A stretch of 64,000 nt of DNA, taken from assembly GCA_023053575.1 (NCBI GenBank), contig JAKZAP010000009.1, positions 16,411,869 through 16,475,868 on the forward strand, read 5' to 3'. Numbering within the stretch: position 1 is the stretch's first letter; each line of letters starts with the position of its first letter. The translations under genes and the position numbers were made by a program. This document shows, in pieces, positions 21,382 through 33,419 of this stretch. The notes under the pieces are model-generated. The model was not told the origin of the DNA. It did not search any database and saw nothing but the letters and a program-made list of their open reading frames with translations. Source of the DNA: Branchinecta lynchi (lineage: Eukaryota; Arthropoda; Branchiopoda; Anostraca; Branchinectidae).

Positions 21382-22685
21382 TAGCCTATGTCATAGGTAT
21401 CTGTCACTAATCTTTTGGGATCCCGAAAATAAAAATACTATTTTTATTTTGGTCTTGGATTCTACACAAGCATCGTTGTGAAACGCCTGAAGGCTAAATC
21501 ACCTAAGAAATTTATTCATTGTACACAAACATTTCAGCCGTAAGGATTCTGCTGGTAACAAGGCCAAAGCTTTTGATGGAATCCGAAATGGGATTGTATG
21601 TGTATCTATCTAATACAAACAATCGGGTCCTTCAGATTTTCGGTCGAACCCTGTAAACATTTTATATCATCCTAATAGACCCTGAAAGTAGATCAGTTAG
21701 GTTAGACAGCAAAAAGTATATCAGACAATCAGGTTTGTCCGTTTTTTTTTAGCAGATTTCGACCGGACTATCCGTCCCGAGGCGAAAACAAATTTCCTGA
21801 TTCACCGTGTATTTTAGGGTCCGACAACCTTTTTCGACCAATTTTATCAGAAAATGTGCATGTCCATCAAGCTGACGTATCCATTTAGCACATAGAATTA
21901 TAGAATTTCTAAGCGCATCGACGCTGTCCAGGCGCGACTCTTTTATGTGCACTCCCGATCTTGATGTTATAGACGAGACAACTGGTCTGCTGAAAAATCA
22001 AAGAACTGACATGGGTATGGGTTCTATGTTGATATAAATTCATTCATATTCCTACCTATATCAAAGTACTATTCGTCTCCATAATCCACTTTCACTTCCA
22101 CCTAATTTCCGGATCTCGGGCGAACGACTTGTCCAGTGAGAAAGTTGAGTTTGTATGCCATATGGGTTCACCATGTAGCGAAGAGTGGGCCACATTGGGC
22201 CATTTTTCTGTTTTGAATTTTTATTGAGACATGGGATAAGATAGCTCAAAGGTTTTGGTAAGCATCGAAAGCCAAATCATTATCATAACTTTTGACCAAT
22301 TAATGGGAGATTTAACTTGTTTAAGTTTGGAGTTACATCCGTTTAGCCGAGAGCCACTTTTCGGGACAATGTGGTCCAACCATGGCCCAGATTGGTCCAC
22401 CGTCTGAGCCACATTGGTCATAGACAAATATTCACTTAAATATGTGTTTGTTTGCCAAACCCTGCTTCTTTGAAACCAAACTTGAAATAAGAATCGTTTT
22501 GGTTATTACTTTAGTCTATGGTATACACAGAAAGATCAACTTGGAATGTGTATGAAGCCCCACCACTCATCTGAGGACGCAGTAACTTTAATGAAACATC
22601 GAATCTTCAACATTAGCTGTATCTTCGGCCTCTTGAAAGGCCAACTTCGTGCCCCTCTTCCTAAGAAAGTTCACTGTAAGACTTC
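21382..22685. other. Intronic stretch without recognised features
   Basis: Apart from a short family A-like end near 21415-21425 (TTTGGGATCCCGAAAAT), no element border, gene or RNA is recognised. Confidence 0.45.
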
Positions 22686-22966
22686 CCGATGAAAAATTTC
22701 TAGCCTGCGTAGTAGTACGAAAACTTTGCATGTAATACTATGTAATAGCAAAGAATACTGTCATTTAACTTGCCTCAGACTGGTCCAGTCTTATGTAGTA
22801 GTATCTAGTAGCATCCTGTCTTGCCATAGTAGCATTCAGTCTTGTTAATAGTAGTATACAGTAACACGGTAGCCTTGAAGTAGAAGCATGTAGTAGTATC
22901 GTTAGTACTACATGCAACTTTTTCGTACTACTTCATAGTACTATTTTGAGATAAATTTTTCATCGG
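22686..22966 (+). mobile_element. MITE, CCGATGAAA family (copy 2)
   Basis: 281 bp with ends CCGATGAAAAATTT and AAATTTTTCATCGG. Subterminal parts pair further (CGTAGTAGTACGAAAA.TTTGCATGTA with its reverse). The centre repeats GTAGTAGTAT words. No coding capacity. Confidence 0.75.
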
Positions 22967-23110
22967 GTTGGTCATTGGTCCAATCCGCCCCATAAATTGT
23001 GGTCCAGTGTGGCCCAGAGGCCCGAGGTACAGAAAAGTAGACATTAATTAAACTGAATTAGTTCGCTTATTCTAAGATAAGCACTTGATTACTGACAATT
23101 TTCTTTTTAT

Positions 23111-24999
23111 GGCACTTGCCCTTCGGCCAAGTGCCATATAGCGATCGCAATTTCTGTCCGTCCGTCGGTCTGTCCAGGTTTTGCTAGTTCGGGCACTTCC
23201 ACATAAGCTAGGACGATAAAACTTGGCAGGCGTATCAGGGACCCCAAATGATTAAGTTGGAAATAGTCACTTCCCCGATTCGAGCACCGTGGGGGGAGTG
23301 GAGGGAGGGGGAATCCGGAATCTTGAGGTATTTTTAACTTTTGAACGGGTGATCGGATCTCGATGAAACTTGATATTTGGAACGACCTCATGCCTCAGAC
23401 GACCCACTTAAAATCCGGACCGGATCCGGTGACTTTTCGGGGGAGCTGGAGGGGGCAACCGGAAATCTTGGGAAACGCCATGAGTGGAGGGATCGAGATG
23501 AAACTTGGTGGGAAGACACCTAGCAAACACTAGATACATCATTGACATAACCGAGCCGATTCGGGCACTGTGGGGGGGAGTGGAGGGAGGAGGAATCCGG
23601 AATCTGTAGGTATTTATAACTTTTGAACGGGTGATCGGATCTCGATGGAACTTGATATTTGGAAAGACCTCATGCCTCAGACGACCTACTTAAAATCCGG
23701 ACCGGATCCGGTGACTTTTGGGGGGGGAGCTGGAGGGGGCAACCGGAAATCTTGGGAAACGCTATGAGTGGAGGGATCGAGATGAAACTAGGTGGGAAGA
23801 CACCTAACAAACACTAGATACATCATTGACATAACCGAGCCGATTCGGGTACTGTGGGGGGAGTGGAGGGAGGGGGAATCCGGATATTTATAACTTTTGA
23901 ACGGGTGATCGGATCTCGATGGAACTTGATATTTGGAAAGACCTCATACCTCAGACGACCCACTTAAAATCTGGACCGGATCCGGTGACTTTTGGGGGGA
24001 GCTGCAGGGGGCAACCGGAAATCTTGGGAAACGCTATGAGTGGAGGGATCGAGATGAAACTTGGTGGGAAGACACCTAGCAAACACTAGACACATCATTG
24101 ACATAACCGAGCCGATTCGGGCACTGTGGGGGGAGTGGAGGAAGGGGGAATCCGGAATCTTGAGGTATTTATAACTTTTGAACGGGTGACCGGATCTCGA
24201 TGAAACTTGATATTTGGAACGACCTCATGCCTCAGACGACCCACTTAAAATCCGGACCGGATCCGGTGACTTTTGGGGGGGAGCTGGAGGGGGCAACCGG
24301 AAATCTTGGGAAACGCTATGAGTGGAGGGATCGAGATGAAACTTGGTGGGAAGACACCTAGCAAACACTAGATACATCATTGACATAACCGAGCCAATTC
24401 GGGCACTGTGGGAGAGTGGAGGGAGGGGGAATCCGGAATCTTGAGGTATTTATAACTTTTGAACGGGTGATCGAATCTCGATGGAACTTGATATTTGGAA
24501 AGGCCTCATGCCTCAGACGACCCACTTAAAATCCGGACCGGATCCGGTGACTTTTGGGGGAGCTGGAGGGGGCAACTGGAAATCTTGGGAAACGCTATGA
24601 GTGGAGGGATCGAGATGAAACTTGGTGGGAAGACACCTAGCTAGCACTAGATACATCATTGACATGACCGAGCCGATTCGGGCACTGTCGGGGGAGTGGA
24701 GGGATGGGGAATCCGGAAACTTGAGGTATTTATAACTTTTGAACGGGTGACCGGATCTCGATGAAACTTGATATTTGGAAAGACCTCATGCCTCAGACGA
24801 CCCACTTAAAATCCGGACCGGATCCGGTGACTTTTGGGGGGAGCTGGAGGAGAGAACCGGAAATATTAGAAAACGCTATGAGTGGAGGGATCGAGATGAA
24901 ACTTGGTGGGAAGACACCTAGCAAACACTAGAAATATCATTGACATAACCGAGCCGTGCCTACTCGTAACAAGTGCCATATGAGCTCGTAGCTCTTGTT
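23111..24999 (+). repeat. Family B element, complete, six about 280-bp units
   Basis: Begins with hairpin GGCACTTG..CAAGTGCC, leader TGTCCGTCCGTCGGTCTGTC, then six tandem units. Each unit has 'AACTTTTGAACGGGTG' (near 23335, 23618, 23893, 24173, 24455 and 24735), 'AAATCCGGACCGGATCCGGT' and a G-rich run of variable length. Units are very similar to one another. It ends CAAGTGCCATATGAGCTCG, then AGCTCTTGTT. It lies in WDR55 intron 1. The number and length of units differ from the copy at 14314-15605. Confidence 0.85.
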
Positions 25000-25039
25000 C
25001 TAACTAGCTATAATACATCCCTAGTTACGTCTTATTTGT

Positions 25040-25279
25040 AGTTCATAGTACATCGGACTGTTCGTTGTCGTTTTATTCGCCAGCGGGCCGTACGCTGGGA
25101 AGGCGCGGGATACCTAATTTCGTTTTATTTGCCAGCGGGCCGTCCGCTGAGTGCCAGCGGACCCGCTAGTTTGTACGCTGGGTGAGGCAGCGGACAGTTC
25201 AGCGTACCTTCTGACGTAGTCCGCCAGGAATAAAACGACTATTAACAGTTCGCCGCCCGCTCCCGCTGTACTATGAACT
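25040..25279. mobile_element. GC-rich MITE, AGTTCATAGTACA ends
   Basis: 240 bp with ends AGTTCATAGTACA and TGTACTATGAACT, and further pairing through GTCGTTTTATTC. The interior repeats CGTTTTATT.GCCAGCGGGC twice and is far more GC-rich than its surroundings. No coding capacity. Confidence 0.65.
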
Positions 25280-25589
25280 TCCAATTAAACGCAACTCCTG
25301 TAAATCCTAATAATTTTATTGTATGACAGAGTTAAAAAAAAAAAATCAGACTTACTTTCAGAGGGAAAATATTGCTGAACTTGAACAAGTCTGAGCATGC
25401 ACTGATGGCCAAGTTAGAATTTTCTAGGTATGTAGAAAGAGCATCGTAAGGACATCTAGTGGAAAGAATTTGAACTTCCTGTGACTTACTGTTCAAAAGA
25501 TATTAAAGGTGGTCAACTGTGGCCCTATGTCCACTGCGGCCTACTCTCCCCTACCCTAACCCCTATATCGATGCTTCGATCATTTTGAG

Positions 25590-25850
25590 AAAATACATAT
25601 ATTCGAGTTCGGCCGGATTCCGGGTGAACTACTTGTTCGGCAAGAAAATAAGTTCGCGCGTAGATTCGACATGTATTCTTACTTCTAGATAGATGAAAAA
25701 TAAATTATTTCTACCAAGTTCCCGGCTTTTGCCATATTTCGGTCAAAATCGTCCAGTCAAAAAATTAAGTTCTTCTGCAGGTATTTTTTCCGTCTATCTA
25801 CGCTCTAGTCGACTTCAGGATAAGCTTTTACTTCCACCCGCCCGAGTGGT
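25590..25850 (-). repeat. Family A units, degenerate
   Basis: Two diverged minus-strand units (CGGCCGGATTCCGGGTGAAC at 25610 and a second near 25720-25800). Neither terminus is preserved. Confidence 0.5.
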
Positions 25851-26300
25851 TACCAACTCCCAAAAATGGGGTACAGGTGTGCCCGACAATTGAGTGTGCC
25901 CGACTGTGCCCGACAGTGTACGATTGAGTACCAAAGTCGTCTTTTACGATCAAAATTTTGTCAATAAGACGAATCTGCAAATCATGACAAAAGACTCGTG
26001 GACACAAAGTATATTGACTGTAGGCATTTATGTACGCAAAAACATATTACAAACAGTAGGTTACACAATATATTATACAACCCTTGCAAATACTTATAAT
26101 GCCATTAGTGAGCCTGGAAGTTATTCGATTTTGTGGAAGCTGGGTTGTATCACATCAATCAAAAAGAAGGGAAGCAAATGATTTTTACCGGTGTACGACG
26201 AATAACCTTGACGTATGTTCAAATAGTGCATAAAACGGATAGGTCAGCCACGATGCTTTGGCAGCGATATTTGTGCCTTCACTTGCAAGGGGTGTCGACA

Positions 26301-26370
26301 GCCTGACGAGGACCCTTTCCAAGAAGGGCCGAAATATCGCTGCCGAAACGTCGCAGTTGATCCGTTATTT
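26301..26370 (+). ncRNA. Hammerhead-ribozyme-like module (copy 2)
   Basis: CTGACGAG is followed by stem GGACCC / GGGCC (one bulged A) and then GAAA. The downstream helix CTGC..GCAG is followed by GATCC. This copy has the cleanest stem II. Upstream, 25894-26181 is an open frame of 95 codons with no recognised domain. Confidence 0.42.
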
Positions 26371-26845
26371 GAATATATGTTTAAAAGTCAGCTTGGGCTC
26401 AAGGAGTATTCCACCCTGACACCTTTTTTTTTTTAAGAATATAGGATTTTTTTTTTAGCTGACTGATTAAAGGCGTAGATTCTTGACCTTGACTCACAAC
26501 AGTTATCCAGGGACATCACGAAATGTTACGGAGTCAAGCCATAAAAATAGTTACTAACCACTTCGTGGAAGAAAATACTGAATATTGTCATTTATTTCTG
26601 GTAATTTCTTGTAAGTGTATTAGTTAATTTGTTTCTTGTGAGTCTGTGTATTTTGTCAATTTGTATTCCTTTTCTAGCTGTTAGCTATTCGGATTAAACT
26701 TGAATGATTGATTGAAAAAAAAATAAAAAAATATGACATTACTTCAATCTGTTTTGCTAAAACGTTCAGTTTAGTTAGCCTAAATTTGGCAAGTTAAGTA
26801 AGTTCAGATCAAATTTCAATTTGTTAGGAACTGAAATTCCTAAAC

Positions 26846-27927
26846 AACAAGACCTAAGGTTTCGATGGGATCCCAAAAATCTGATCTTTGATCCAGACAA
26901 TTGGGTCTTGTCTTCGCCAGATCCAGTCTTTGCCAGGCTAATCATCTGAGAAAACCAAGTTCAGATATTACTGTATCAGCCATATTTATTTTGACGATAC
27001 TGACCGAGACTTCATGCTTTACTTCTGCCAAATTTCCGGTTTCAGCCGAATTCCGAGCGAACTACTTGTCCAGCAAAAAAAGAAAACTCAGAAACGAATT
27101 CAGCGTATCTCCTTATCCCTAAAAAGAACATCTATTCAACTTCGAATAAAATACCTATAAAAAAAATCCGGTTTCAACCGGATTCCGGACGAATTATATG
27201 TCCGGGTAAAAAAATGATTGTCATATACAGACTCAGCGTCTCTTCTTAGCCCTAAATCTGTTATCTAATCAACTTCAAATAAAACTTTTGCTTTTAACAA
27301 ATTTTCCGGTTTTGGCTGGATTCCGAGCGAACTAGTTGTCCGCGTAGAAAATGCTTTTCGTATAAGTGTTCACTGTGTCTTCTTACCCCTGAATCGAACA
27401 TCTAATAAACTTCAAATAAAACTTTTACTTTTAACCAACTTTCCGGCTTTTGCCGGATTCCGGACGAACTACGTGTCCGGCGAAAAAGTAGCTTTCATCA
27501 TCGTGTTCACCATGTCTTTTTACGCCTAAATCGAACATCTAATAAACTTCAAATAAAACTTTTACTTTTAACAAACTTTCCAGTTTTTGCCGGATTCCGA
27601 ATGAACTACTTGTCCGGCGAGAAAATGATTTTCATCATCGTGTTCATCATGTCTATTTACCCCATAACCGACTATCACATTAGCTGTTTAAAAATATTTT
27701 GTTTGTCCCTTAATTTGACCCCCCCCCCCCCCCCTACCCCTAAATATACGGCTGCAGAGCCCATCTACGATCTCGACCTTACTCGTGACCCAGAGAACCC
27801 TCACACCAAGTTTCATCAAAATATCTCACTCCCTTCGAGAGTTATCGTGCTCGCAGACGGACGGACAGGCGGACATCTTTTCCGATGTCATAGGTATCCC
27901 TCCACTTACGTTTTGGGATCCCAAAAA
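26846..27927 (-). repeat. Family A element, complete
   Basis: On the minus strand this starts with the palindrome TTTTGGGATCCCAAAA (27911-27927), then the GTAAGTGGAGGGATACCTAT leader with a CCGTCCGTC run. A C15/G15 homopolymer (27719-27734) and six or more about 120-bp units follow. It ends at 26846 with ..CTTAGGTCTTGTT. Units agree closely at the CCGGATTCCGGACGAACTA core. No protein is encoded. Confidence 0.8.
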
Positions 27928-27976
27928 CTAAAACCCAAAACAGCACCTTCAACCAAGAAAACGGGGGTTTGCCAAC

Positions 27977-28960
27977 AACAAGACCAAAGGTTTCGATGGG
28001 ATCAAAAAAATCTAATATTTGATCCAGACAACTGGGACTTGTCTTTGCCAGGCTAATCCTCAGAGAAAACCAGGTTCTGATAAACCTATATAAGCCATAT
28101 CTATTTTGATGATACTGACCGAAACTTCCTGCTTTACTTCTGCCAAATTTTGGTTTCGGCCGAATTCCAAGCGAACTACTCGTCGAGCCAAAAAAGGAAA
28201 TTCAGAAACGAACTCAGCGTGTCTCCTAATCCATATAAAGGACATCTAGTCAACTTCAAATAAAACTTTAACTTATACAAGAAATTCCGGTTAGAACCGG
28301 ATTCCGGACGAATTATATATCCGGGTAAAAGATGATTATCATATACAAATACACTGATCTATATATTTATCTGTACAGCTTATATATCACTGTCTCGTCT
28401 TAACCCCATTATTACCGTTATTGTCGAGTGAACGTGTATATAGACAAATGTTTAGAATTGAGAAGGAGTCTGATTGTTTAAGTTATTTTTTTTTTTTTTT
28501 TTTTTTTTTGTATATGTCCCTTGGGCTTTTGAAATACACTGATCTATCTATCTATCTATACAGCGTGTATATCAGCGTCTCTTCTTAACCCTAAATCTGT
28601 CATCTTATCAATCTCAAATAACGAATTTTCCGGTTCTGTCCGGATTCCGGGCGAACTAGTTGTCCGGGTAGAAAATGCTTTTCACATAAGTGTTCAGAAT
28701 GTCTTCTTACCCTTAAATCCAACATTTAATCAACTTCAAATGAAACTTTTACTTTTAACCAACATTCCGGTTTTTGTCGGATTCCGGACGAACTACTTGT
28801 CCGGCGAGAAAATGGTTTTCACCATCGTGTTCAGCATGTCTTCTTACCACATTGTCGACTATCACATTAGCTGTTTAAATATATATTTTTTTTTGTCCGT
28901 TAATTTGAACTCCCTCCCCCCCCCCCCCCCATTAGGAGTACATAGCCCCAATGAGATGTT
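27977..28960 (-). repeat. Family A element, hairpin end truncated
   Basis: The terminus AACAAGACCAAAGGTTTCG at 27977 is followed by minus-strand units. The leader/hairpin side stops near a C14 run (28915-28932). It is interrupted by a LINE tail at 28391-28565. It lies only 49 bp from the preceding family A copy, in the same orientation. Confidence 0.7.
28391..28565 (+). mobile_element. LINE 3' end with (TCTA)n tail inside family A
   Basis: Contains a poly(T) run, GTATATGTCCCTTGGGCTTT and ATCTATCTATCTATCTATA. The words 'ATACACTGATCTAT' occur at both sides (near 28346 and 28530), consistent with a target duplication. It breaks the family A array, so it is younger than that array. Confidence 0.55.
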
Positions 28961-29235
28961 GAAATTGTCTTCTTCATCTTCTTCTCTAACACAGAATGCG
29001 AAGATACTAAATTGACAAAGTCGTAGCAGAAGTCGAGCCATCTATGGAGCAAAATTTGCGACTGTGCCCGACTTTGCCCGACGTGTGCCTTACTGTGCCC
29101 GACTCCCTGGTACAGAGTGTGCGCGAAAGTTGGTAACCCCTCGCACCCCGCCCTAGAAATAGTTCGATGGGTCCACTCTACGAAGTTAAACGGTTCTTTG
29201 AACCAAATACCGCAATCCCTTTTAGAGTTACCTTG

Positions 29236-29842
29236 TTAACAGACGGACAGATAAGAAGTAATGCTGAACACCAGGTGAAAACCATTTTCTCGCCTGACAA
29301 GTAGATCGCCCGGAATCCGGCCAAAACCGGAAAAGTGTTAAAATTTGTATTTGTAGTTGATTAGATATCCGGTTTAGGAATAAGAAGAGATGCCGAATCC
29401 GTGTTTGACAATCATTTCTTACCCGGACATATAGTTCGACCGGAATCCGGCTGGAGCCGGAAAATTTGTTATAAGTTAAATTTTTATTTGAAGTTGATTA
29501 GATGTTCAGTGTTTTCGAAAGAAGATACGCCGAGTTCGTTTTTGAGCTTTCTTTTTGTTTCCGTAGTATTTCCGGAATTCGGCCGAAACCGGGAAATTGG
29601 CAGAGGCGACAGGATGTTTTCGTCAAAACAGATATGACTTATAGGGGTAAACACACATGCTGAATCCATATCTGAACTTTGTTTTCTCATATGATTAGCT
29701 TTTTGGCCTTAATCTCATTTTGAATTTTAATAGTAAAGATGTCCAAGGAGTCTAGCTAAGACTGCATCTGGCAAAGACAAGACCCAATTGTCTGGATCAA
29801 ATATTGAATTTTTGGGATCCCATCGAAACCTTTGGTCTTGTT
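29236..29842 (+). repeat. Family A element, first of three joined copies
   Basis: Plus-strand units run from about 29236 to the terminus GGTCTTGTT at 29842. The hairpin side is lost. It directly abuts the hairpin of the next copy. Confidence 0.75.
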
Positions 29843-31245
29843 TTTGGGATCCCAAAACGTAAGTGGAGGGATACCTATGACATCGCAAAAGTTGTCCGTC
29901 TGTCCGTCCGTCTGTAAGCACGATAACTCTCGAAGGGAATGAGATATTTTGATGAAACTTGGTGTGAGGGTTCATTGGGTCGTCGGACCAGTCAAGTTCG
30001 TAGATGGGCTTTGTAGCTCTACATTTAGGGGTGGGGGAGGGGATTCAAATTAAGGGACAAACAAAATATTTTGAAACAGCTAATGTGATAGTCGATTATG
30101 GGGCAAGAAAACATGTTGAACACGATGGTGAAAACCATTTTGTCATCGGACAAGTAGTTCGCCCGGAATCCGGCCAAAACCGGAAAGTTTGTTGAAAGTA
30201 AAAGTTTTATTTGAAGTTGATTAGATGTTCGATTTAGGGGTAGGAAGACATGCTGAAGACGATGGTGAAAATTATTTTCTCGACGGACAAGTATTTCGCC
30301 CGGAATCCGGCCCAAACCGGAAAGTTTGTTGAAAGTAAAAGTTTTATTTGAAATTGATTAGATGTTCGATTTAGGGGTAGGAAGACATGCTGAAGACGAT
30401 GGAGAAAACTATTTTCTCGACGGACAACGTATTTCGCCCGGAATCCGGCCCAAACCGGAAAGTTTGTTGAAAGTAAAAGTTTTATTTGAAGTTTATTAAA
30501 TGTTCGATTTATAGGTAGGAAGACATGCTGAAGACGATGGTGAAAACTATTTTCTCGACGGACAAGTATTTCGACCGGAATCCGGCCCAAACCCGAAAGT
30601 TTGTCAAAATTAAAAGTTTTATTTGGAGTTGATTAGATGTTCGATTTAGGGCAAGAAGACATGCTGAACACTTATTTAAAAACAAGTTTCTACCCGGACA
30701 TGTAGTTCGTCCGGAATCCGGCCAAAACCGGAAAACTGTTGGAAGTCAAAGTTTTATTTCTAGTTGATTAGATAAGCGGTTTAGGGGTAAGAAGAGATGC
30801 TGAGTCCCTGTATGACAATCGTATTTTACCCGGACATATAGTTCGACCGGAATCCGGCTTGAATCGGAAATTATAAGCTAAATTTGTATTTGAAGTTGAT
30901 TAGATGTTCATTACTGGGGAAAGAAGATACCCTGATTTCGTCTTTGAGCTTTCTTTTTTCGCCGGACAAGTAGTTCTGGTGTTCGGCCGGAACCGGGAAA
31001 TTGGCAGAAGTGGGAGGAAGTTTTCGTCAAAACAGATATGACTTATAGGGGTAAACACACATGCTGAATCCAAATCTGAACTTGGTTTCTCAGGTGATTA
31101 GCTATTTGGCCTTAATCTGTTTCTGAATTTTAATTGTAAAAATGTTCAAGGAGTCTGGCGAAGACTGGATCTGGCTAAGACAAGACCCAGTTGTCTGGAT
31201 CAGATATTGAATTTTTGGGATCCCACCGCAACCTTTGGTCTTGTT
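29843..31245 (+). repeat. Family A element, complete, second joined copy
   Basis: Starts TTTGGGATCCCAAAACG and continues with leader (TGTCCGTCTGTCCGTCCG, AACTCTCGAAGGGAATGAG, GATGAAACTTGGTGTGAGG). About eight units follow, ending GGTCTTGTT at 31245. Units around 30240-30600 are almost identical to each other, indicating recent unit amplification. The last 540 bp match 1-555. Confidence 0.82.
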
Positions 31246-31892
31246 CTTTTTGGGATCCCAAAACGGAAGTGAAGGGATACCTATGAAATCGCAAAAGTTG
31301 TCCGTCTGTGCGCACTATAACTCTCGAAGGAATGAGATATTTTGATGAAACTTGGTGTGAGGATTCTTTGGGTCAAGAGTAAGATCGAGTTCGTAGATGG
31401 GCTCTGTAGCCCTACATTTAGGGGTGGGGGAGGGGGTTTAAATTAAGGAGCAAAGGAAATGTTTTTAAACAGATATTGTGATAGTCGAATATGGGGTAAG
31501 AAGACATGCTGAACACGGTGGTGAAAACCATTTTCTCGCCTGACAAGTAGTTCGCCCGGAATCCGGCCAAAACCGGAAAGTTTGTTAAAAGTAAAAGTTG
31601 ATTAGATGTTCGATTTAGGGGTAAGAAGACATGCTGAACACCAGGTGAAAACCGAGAATAGGGACAGTTTGCATGGAATCCGGCCAAGACCGGAAAATTG
31701 TTAAAATTTGTATTTGTAGTTGATTAGATATCCGGTTTAGGAATGAGAAGAGATGCGAATCCATGTATGACAATCATTTCTTACCCGGACATATAGTTCG
31801 ACCGGAATCCGGCTGGAGCTGGAAAATTTGTTATAAGTTAAATTTTTATTTGAAGTTGATTAGATGTTCCCATCGAAACCTTTGGTCTTGTG
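31246..31892 (+). repeat. Family A element, third joined copy, shortened
   Basis: Starts CTTTTTGGGATCCCAAAACG with full leader and has fewer units. The junction GATGTTC|CCATCGAAACC near 31869 shows an internal deletion. It ends CCTTTGGTCTTGT at 31892, next to a LINE fragment. Confidence 0.75.
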
Positions 31893-32520
31893 TCATTTTT
31901 GAACGTTCCATGAGGTCTCCGCTCACCGTGCCGTGCTGTATCGTCTCAACAATCTTAATTATCTTAAGTTTCACAGCTGCTCCCAAAGATCGCCGTGATT
32001 GCTTGACACAGGATTTGAGTCTTGAGTTTGAGTCGTTTCGGAGACGCTTACTCCTCCTTCCTGAGGATCACTGGCGTATTTTGGACTTAGTCATATAGAG
32101 TATTAAGTGCGGTTCTGGTCCTTATTTTTGCCAGTTATGCGGAAAGATTGATGAAGATGTGGAACACTTGGTTTGTTCTTGTAGTGAGTTGGAAGATCTA
32201 AGGAGAGAAGTGTTTGGTAAGGAGGTTCTTCAAAGGGGGGTCTCTGAAAGATTTAATGGGTAGCAAAGTGTTCCAAGAGTTGCGTCGGTTGGGTAGATTC
32301 CTGAAGGCTGGCATGGAGCACCGTGAACGTTTTATTGTAGGTTGATTTTCTGGCAGGGATAGGTATTATTTTGTTTGATAGTTATTTAGTTATTGGAATT
32401 ATGAGTTGGGTTTAAATATTTGGACTGATACATTGCACTTGGAGTGCTTATTTATTTTTGTATTTTGTCCCGCTATGGCTCATAGGGCTTTTTTTGTTAA
32501 TTCATCGAATAGTGCAAAAC
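31893..32520 (+). pseudogene. LINE ORF2 C-terminal fragment (PEDHWRILDLVI family)
   Basis: Translates to LPEDHWRILDLVI, a stop, then CGSGPYFCQLCGKIDEDVEHLVC, a C-x2-C..H..C knuckle typical of the region after RT in LINEs. Several stops follow. Related fragments lie at 33420-33935 and 38720-38935. Confidence 0.6.
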
Positions 32521-33419
32521 CTAACTAAGCCCTTCCAGTCAATAATTTCGAAAGTGGCAAATTCGCGGGCAATGACAAGGTAAATATATATACTTTGAAT
32601 CTTTGCTATTTGAAATTCAACAACAATAGTACAAGATAAAATCAAATAATACACAAACAAAGCTAAGTTGTGCGGAAACTTTGAAACAGTTCGTTTCCGG
32701 AAAGTTGCGATTCCAACGAAAAGTTCTTATGCTCCTACAATACCACTGCTCTTCCTCGTGTTTTGTATCTTTCTCCGTTCTATGGCATCTTCGGTAAAGA
32801 AAATCTTCCCCAAATTCGTTCCTTTTTCTTTCGATTTTCGAAGTATTTACTACATTTCCGCTCCCCCCCCCCCCCGGAAACAAAAAACAGCCACAGCATA
32901 GAAAAGTTCGGTAAAGCTCATCTTTTTGTGGTTATCCTGAAATCTATTAACATTTTGAGCTAAACTGTGATCAGCCATGGAGCTCCGATGTTTTTTTTTT
33001 TTGTGAATTTTGGTTGTTGTTGCTGTGTTATTTCTTCCTTTTTCATTTTCCTACCATACTCCACCGGTCCGCTAGAGGCTACAGACAAAATTTAATTAAA
33101 TAGGATTTGAAAAAAAAAAAAATCACAGTACACAAACAACTCACGACTACATCGTGTTGTGAAAATCATCTATGTTGTAGGTTGTTGTTGTTTTTTTAGG
33201 GGGAGGGGGTCAACTCGTCTTTCCGCCAGTTGTCGTATAATAGAAGACCAGATTAAGTTCGCATCCGTATCGATCCGCGTTCCCTCTCTTCCGTTAAGGT
33301 CGATCGTGGGAATTCCGGACATGCACTTTTACCAATACTCTTGATGACTAACTCTCCTCGCCGATGCAAAATTGCCGGGCACCTAGCGGAAGAGTCAGAA
33401 GCGGTATCACCTCGAGTAT
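32521..33419. other. Intronic stretch without recognised features
   Basis: Contains a C11 run (32864-32874) and several T/A runs. No gene or element border is supported. Confidence 0.45.

Noticed and set aside
26320..26365. Second GAAACGTCGCAG motif next to the hammerhead-like module
   Set aside because: Looks like a second GAAA box but lacks its own CTGANGA partner, so it was not called a separate ribozyme.
27719..27734. C15 run, and G/C runs at 9970, 28915, 45431, 45531 and 45557
   Set aside because: Homopolymers in repeat leaders; length may be assembly noise, with no function inferred.
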